Origin: CAZNKO01 sp964573855
Lineage (GTDB): Bacteria > Patescibacteriota > Patescibacteriia > UBA9934 > GWF2-40-263
DNA length: 15,011 nt
Reading direction: 5' to 3'
Assembly: GCA_964573855.1 (NCBI GenBank)
Contig: CAZNKO010000021.1
Span: forward strand, 1-15,011
Under the pieces are notes generated by a model. It was not told the DNA's origin. It was given only the letters and a program-made list of their open reading frames with translations, and did no database searches. The first letter of the stretch is position 1. Every line of letters starts with the position of its first letter. A program made the translations under genes and the position numbers. Shown here piece by piece: positions 12,825 to 15,011 of this stretch.

Positions 12825-15011
12825 ATGCAAGATTCATTGCGAATGGGAAAGCGAGCGCTCACGATCGCCGTGGCTGCTGCGACCATCCTGTGGTCCATCG
12901 GCTTTTCGGCGTTTGTGGCTCCTTTGACGGCCCGCGCGGCCTCGGCCGGCGACCTCGTCAAGGGGACGACGCTCTCGACGCTGTATTACTACGCGTCGGA
13001 CGGCAAGCGCTACGCCTTCCCGAACGAGAAAACGTACCTCACGTGGTACTCTGATTTCTCGGGTGTACAAACTCTTTCCGACAGTGCCTTGGCCGCGCTT
13101 CCGCTCGGCGGCAATGTCCTTTATCGTCCCGGATCGCACTGGGTGAAGATCCAGTCTGACCCGAAGACGTACGCCGTGACCCCAAGCGGCCAGCTCCGCT
13201 GGATTGAAACCGAAGCGGCAGCCTCCGGCCTTGCGGGCAGCGACTGGAACCAGTTCATCGATGACGTTCCGGACGTGTTCTTCGTTGACTACACGGTGGG
13301 TGCTTCTCTTACCAGCGCCGCGAATGCCTACAATGGCGCTCTCGTGAAGGCGAGCGACGGCACGAATTATCTTATTTGGAATGCGCAGAAGCGCCTGGTT
13401 TCGAGCGCCGGTTTTTCGGCGAACCGCTACCAGACGCGCAACCTGCTCGATGGCACGGGTGTCAACCTCGCCGGCATTGCAGCCGGTTCGGATCTGACGG
13501 CCCAGGAAGCGACTCTTGTCAACACGGCGCAGACCGCCGAGGTCGCGACGACGGGCGGGCTGACCGTCTCTCTCGCGTCGGATTCTCCGGTCGCGATGAC
13601 GGTGCCGTCCCAGGCAACGAGCATTACCTTCCTGAAATTTAACCTGGCGGCCAGCTCCGGCACCGCAACGGTGAATCAAGTCACCCTCAAGCAAGGCGGC
13701 GTCGGTGCGACGAGCACCGTGAGCAACGTCTACCTCTATGAAGGGGCAAAGCGTTTGACGAACGGACGCTCGGTCAACAGCTCTTCTCGCGAGGCGACGT
13801 TTTCGGGACTCAATTTGAGTCTCGCGGCCGGTCAGACCAAGACTCTTTCGGTCGTGGTGGACATGGCGAACAATCCCACGGGCGGGGACACGGTCCAGTT
13901 CGAGCTCGCGAGCGCCTCTGCCGTCGTGGGTAGTGCCACGGTCGGGGGTGCTTTCCCGGTTCGCGGAGCGACCATGACCACCTCTGCGACGGATGTGGGA
14001 ACAGCGACGATTGCAAAGAACGGCTCCATCGTGGACCCCATTCTGGGCAAGAAGGGAGCCGAGGTTGCGCAATTCAAAATCACCGCCAGCTCGACGGAGG
14101 GTCTGAAATTGAACAGCCTCCGACTTGACGTCCGTGATGCCACGGATCACGCGAATTACCAGCTGAAGCAAAATGATGTGCTTCAGGCAACGGGGGTCGC
14201 GGAGTCTTCTGACAAAGTCATGTTCGTCTTCAGCAAACCGTTCGAGATTGCACAGGGTGCAGACAAAATCTTCATCATGTACGCGGATGTCGGTGGGCAG
14301 GACAACGACACGATTAAAGTCGCGCTGGAGGAAAACTCGGATCTGAACGCGACCGGCGACAAGTACAGCTTCGGCGTCGCGGTAACCAAAACCGACTACG
14401 ACGAGACCGGCGGCACCTGTGTTGCATCGACAGACGACTGTTCGTTCTCGACGATTCAAGGCGGCAAACTCACGATCGCCTTCAACGGTCCGTCGAAAAC
14501 TAAGGTGCGGCCGGATCAGACGGGCGTCGTGCTCATGAATCTTACGATCACGAGCCAGAACGCCGTCCAGATCCGTGAAATGGGCTTTGATGTCATCTGN
14601 NNNNNNNNNGATGACTGTGACGGCACCGCCACCACAGACGCAAACTTCCAGAGCTTCCGCCTCGTGAACAAGGCAACCGGCGGAACGGTGGCAGGTCCGG
14701 AAGAATTTGACGCCACGTTTAGCGATGAGGCGGACGATGTGACGTTCCCGGACGACTGGAACATGGCCGCAGGCCAGTCCCTTGACCTGCAGCTCCTCGT
14801 GGACTTCAAGGGAAGCACAAGCCCGTATGATGTGGGTGATGCAGAGGGCGTTACGGCGACCCTCGATGTCTCCACGATTTCGGCGCGTGATGCAAACAAC
14901 GACGATCTCACGGTCGGCACGGACATCATTCCGGGCACGGATCTCGTCGGAAACGAAATGGAGGCGGATACCTCCTCGCTCACGGTGGCTGTTTCCCAAC
15001 CGCCGACGCGC
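12825..15011 (+). CDS. Large secreted surface (S-layer-like) protein, 3' end outside the window
   Basis: An open frame of 729 codons from ATG 12825 to the last base, without a stop. Residues 1-41 form a signal peptide: basic MGKRA, a hydrophobic core (11-33) and an ARAASA-type cleavage region. ATG 12843 (MGKRALTIAV) is an equally possible start; neither has a Shine-Dalgarno. Residues about 45-205 hold tandem modules with SDGKRYAFPNEKTYLTWYSDF, KTYAVTPSGQLRWIE and SDGTNYLIWNAQKRLV, a type I associate with surface proteins of CPR bacteria. From about 225 on the protein is threonine/serine- and valine-rich and beta-stranded, with repeated domains of Ig-like character and acidic loops. Cysteines are few, at two spots. 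The ten-base gap at 14600-14609 keeps the frame. It is probably a main envelope or adhesin protein; no enzyme motif is visible. The reverse strand is also open over most of it, but that frame reads as arginine-rich nonsense. Confidence 0.88.
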   Translation, partial: MQDSLRMGKRALTIAVAAATILWSIGFSAFVAPLTARAASAGDLVKGTTLSTLYYYASDGKRYAFPNEKTYLTWYSDFSGVQTLSDSALAALPLGGNVLYRPGSHWVKIQSDPKTYAVTPSGQLRWIETEAAASGLAGSDWNQFIDDVPDVFFVDYTVGASLTSAANAYNGALVKASDGTNYLIWNAQKRLVSSAGFSANRYQTRNLLDGTGVNLAGIAAGSDLTAQEATLVNTAQTAEVATTGGLTVSLASDSPVAMTVPSQATSITFLKFNLAASSGTATVNQVTLKQGGVGATSTVSNVYLYEGAKRLTNGRSVNSSSREATFSGLNLSLAAGQTKTLSVVVDMANNPTGGDTVQFELASASAVVGSATVGGAFPVRGATMTTSATDVGTATIAKNGSIVDPILGKKGAEVAQFKITASSTEGLKLNSLRLDVRDATDHANYQLKQNDVLQATGVAESSDKVMFVFSKPFEIAQGADKIFIMYADVGGQDNDTIKVALEENSDLNATGDKYSFGVAVTKTDYDETGGTCVASTDDCSFSTIQGGKLTIAFNGPSKTKVRPDQTGVVLMNLTITSQNAVQIREMGFDVIXXXXDDCDGTATTDANFQSFRLVNKATGGTVAGPEEFDATFSDEADDVTFPDDWNMAAGQSLDLQLLVDFKGSTSPYDVGDAEGVTATLDVSTISARDANNDDLTVGTDIIPGTDLVGNEMEADTSSLTVAVSQPPTR
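14600..14609. other. Scaffold gap of 10 N inside the surface protein gene
   Basis: Ten Ns between GFDVI-C and DDCDGTATTD. The reading frame agrees on both sides (the next codon begins at 14610), so the join is probably right, but some residues may be missing. Confidence 0.9.

Noticed and set aside
12834..14999. Minus-strand open frame of 721 codons
   Set aside because: It is arginine- and histidine-rich without domains. The plus strand carries a signal peptide and recognisable surface-protein modules over the same region, kept in frame across the gap.
1..15011. tRNA or rRNA genes
   Set aside because: No cloverleaf or rRNA signature was seen in any intergenic region.

Overview
The window looks like part of a Candidate Phyla Radiation (Patescibacteria) genome assembled from a metagenome, probably near the Uhrbacteria/Magasanikbacteria type of lineage. 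I infer this from the gene content: an ECF sigma factor overlapping a one-pass membrane protein with a DUF5667-type segment, large surface proteins with FG-GAP repeats or beta-rich repeats, a one-TM protein with DUF11-like repeats, and an O-antigen-ligase-like protein with GT-B glycosyltransferases. TGA is used as a normal stop, so the recoded Gracilibacteria/Absconditabacteria are unlikely. Four runs of N (990-1089, 2181-2190, 8414-8513, 14600-14609) mark scaffold joins, so this is a draft sequence.

Layout from left to right. 1-230 is a leader region with a good promoter. 231-2255 (+) encodes a cysteine-rich lipoprotein with at least ten MopE-like acidic repeats, closed by a strong intrinsic terminator. 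2443-3972 (+) and 3986-5221 (+) form a short operon of an O-antigen ligase/polymerase-like membrane protein and a GT-B glycosyltransferase. A second glycosyltransferase (5190-6344, -) converges on it with a 32-bp tail-to-tail overlap. 6345-6584 has no gene but holds a 14-bp inverted repeat pair, a perfect inner palindrome, a promoter and a terminator-like hairpin. 6585-8339 (-) is a one-TM surface protein with DUF11-like repeats. 8514-10517 (-) is the N-terminal 668 residues of a secreted GHL15-like/FG-GAP protein. These two appear as one 1310-codon frame only because 100 Ns join them. 10510-10812 (-) is a small excisionase-like HTH protein overlapping the FG-GAP gene.

From a shared intergenic region (10813-10953) the ECF sigma factor (10954-11505) and its ATGA-coupled membrane partner (11502-12551) run to the right. 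After several hairpins and a long imperfect inverted repeat (12668-12778) comes a large secreted surface (S-layer-like) protein gene starting at 12825 and running off the window.

How it may fit together (inference): the window is a cell-surface locus. It makes glycans (ligase plus two glycosyltransferases), displays several large exported proteins, and carries two candidate regulators back to back, the sigma/membrane-partner pair and the HTH protein. Promoters have a recurring form: two share TTGACAAAATC, a 17-nt spacer and an extended -10 (TGn-TAAG), while another is an extended -10 placed so close to the start codon that the mRNA would be nearly leaderless. Two long inverted repeats, both with perfect 14-bp arms beginning CCCC, sit directly upstream of surface-related genes and are the most unusual non-coding structures here.
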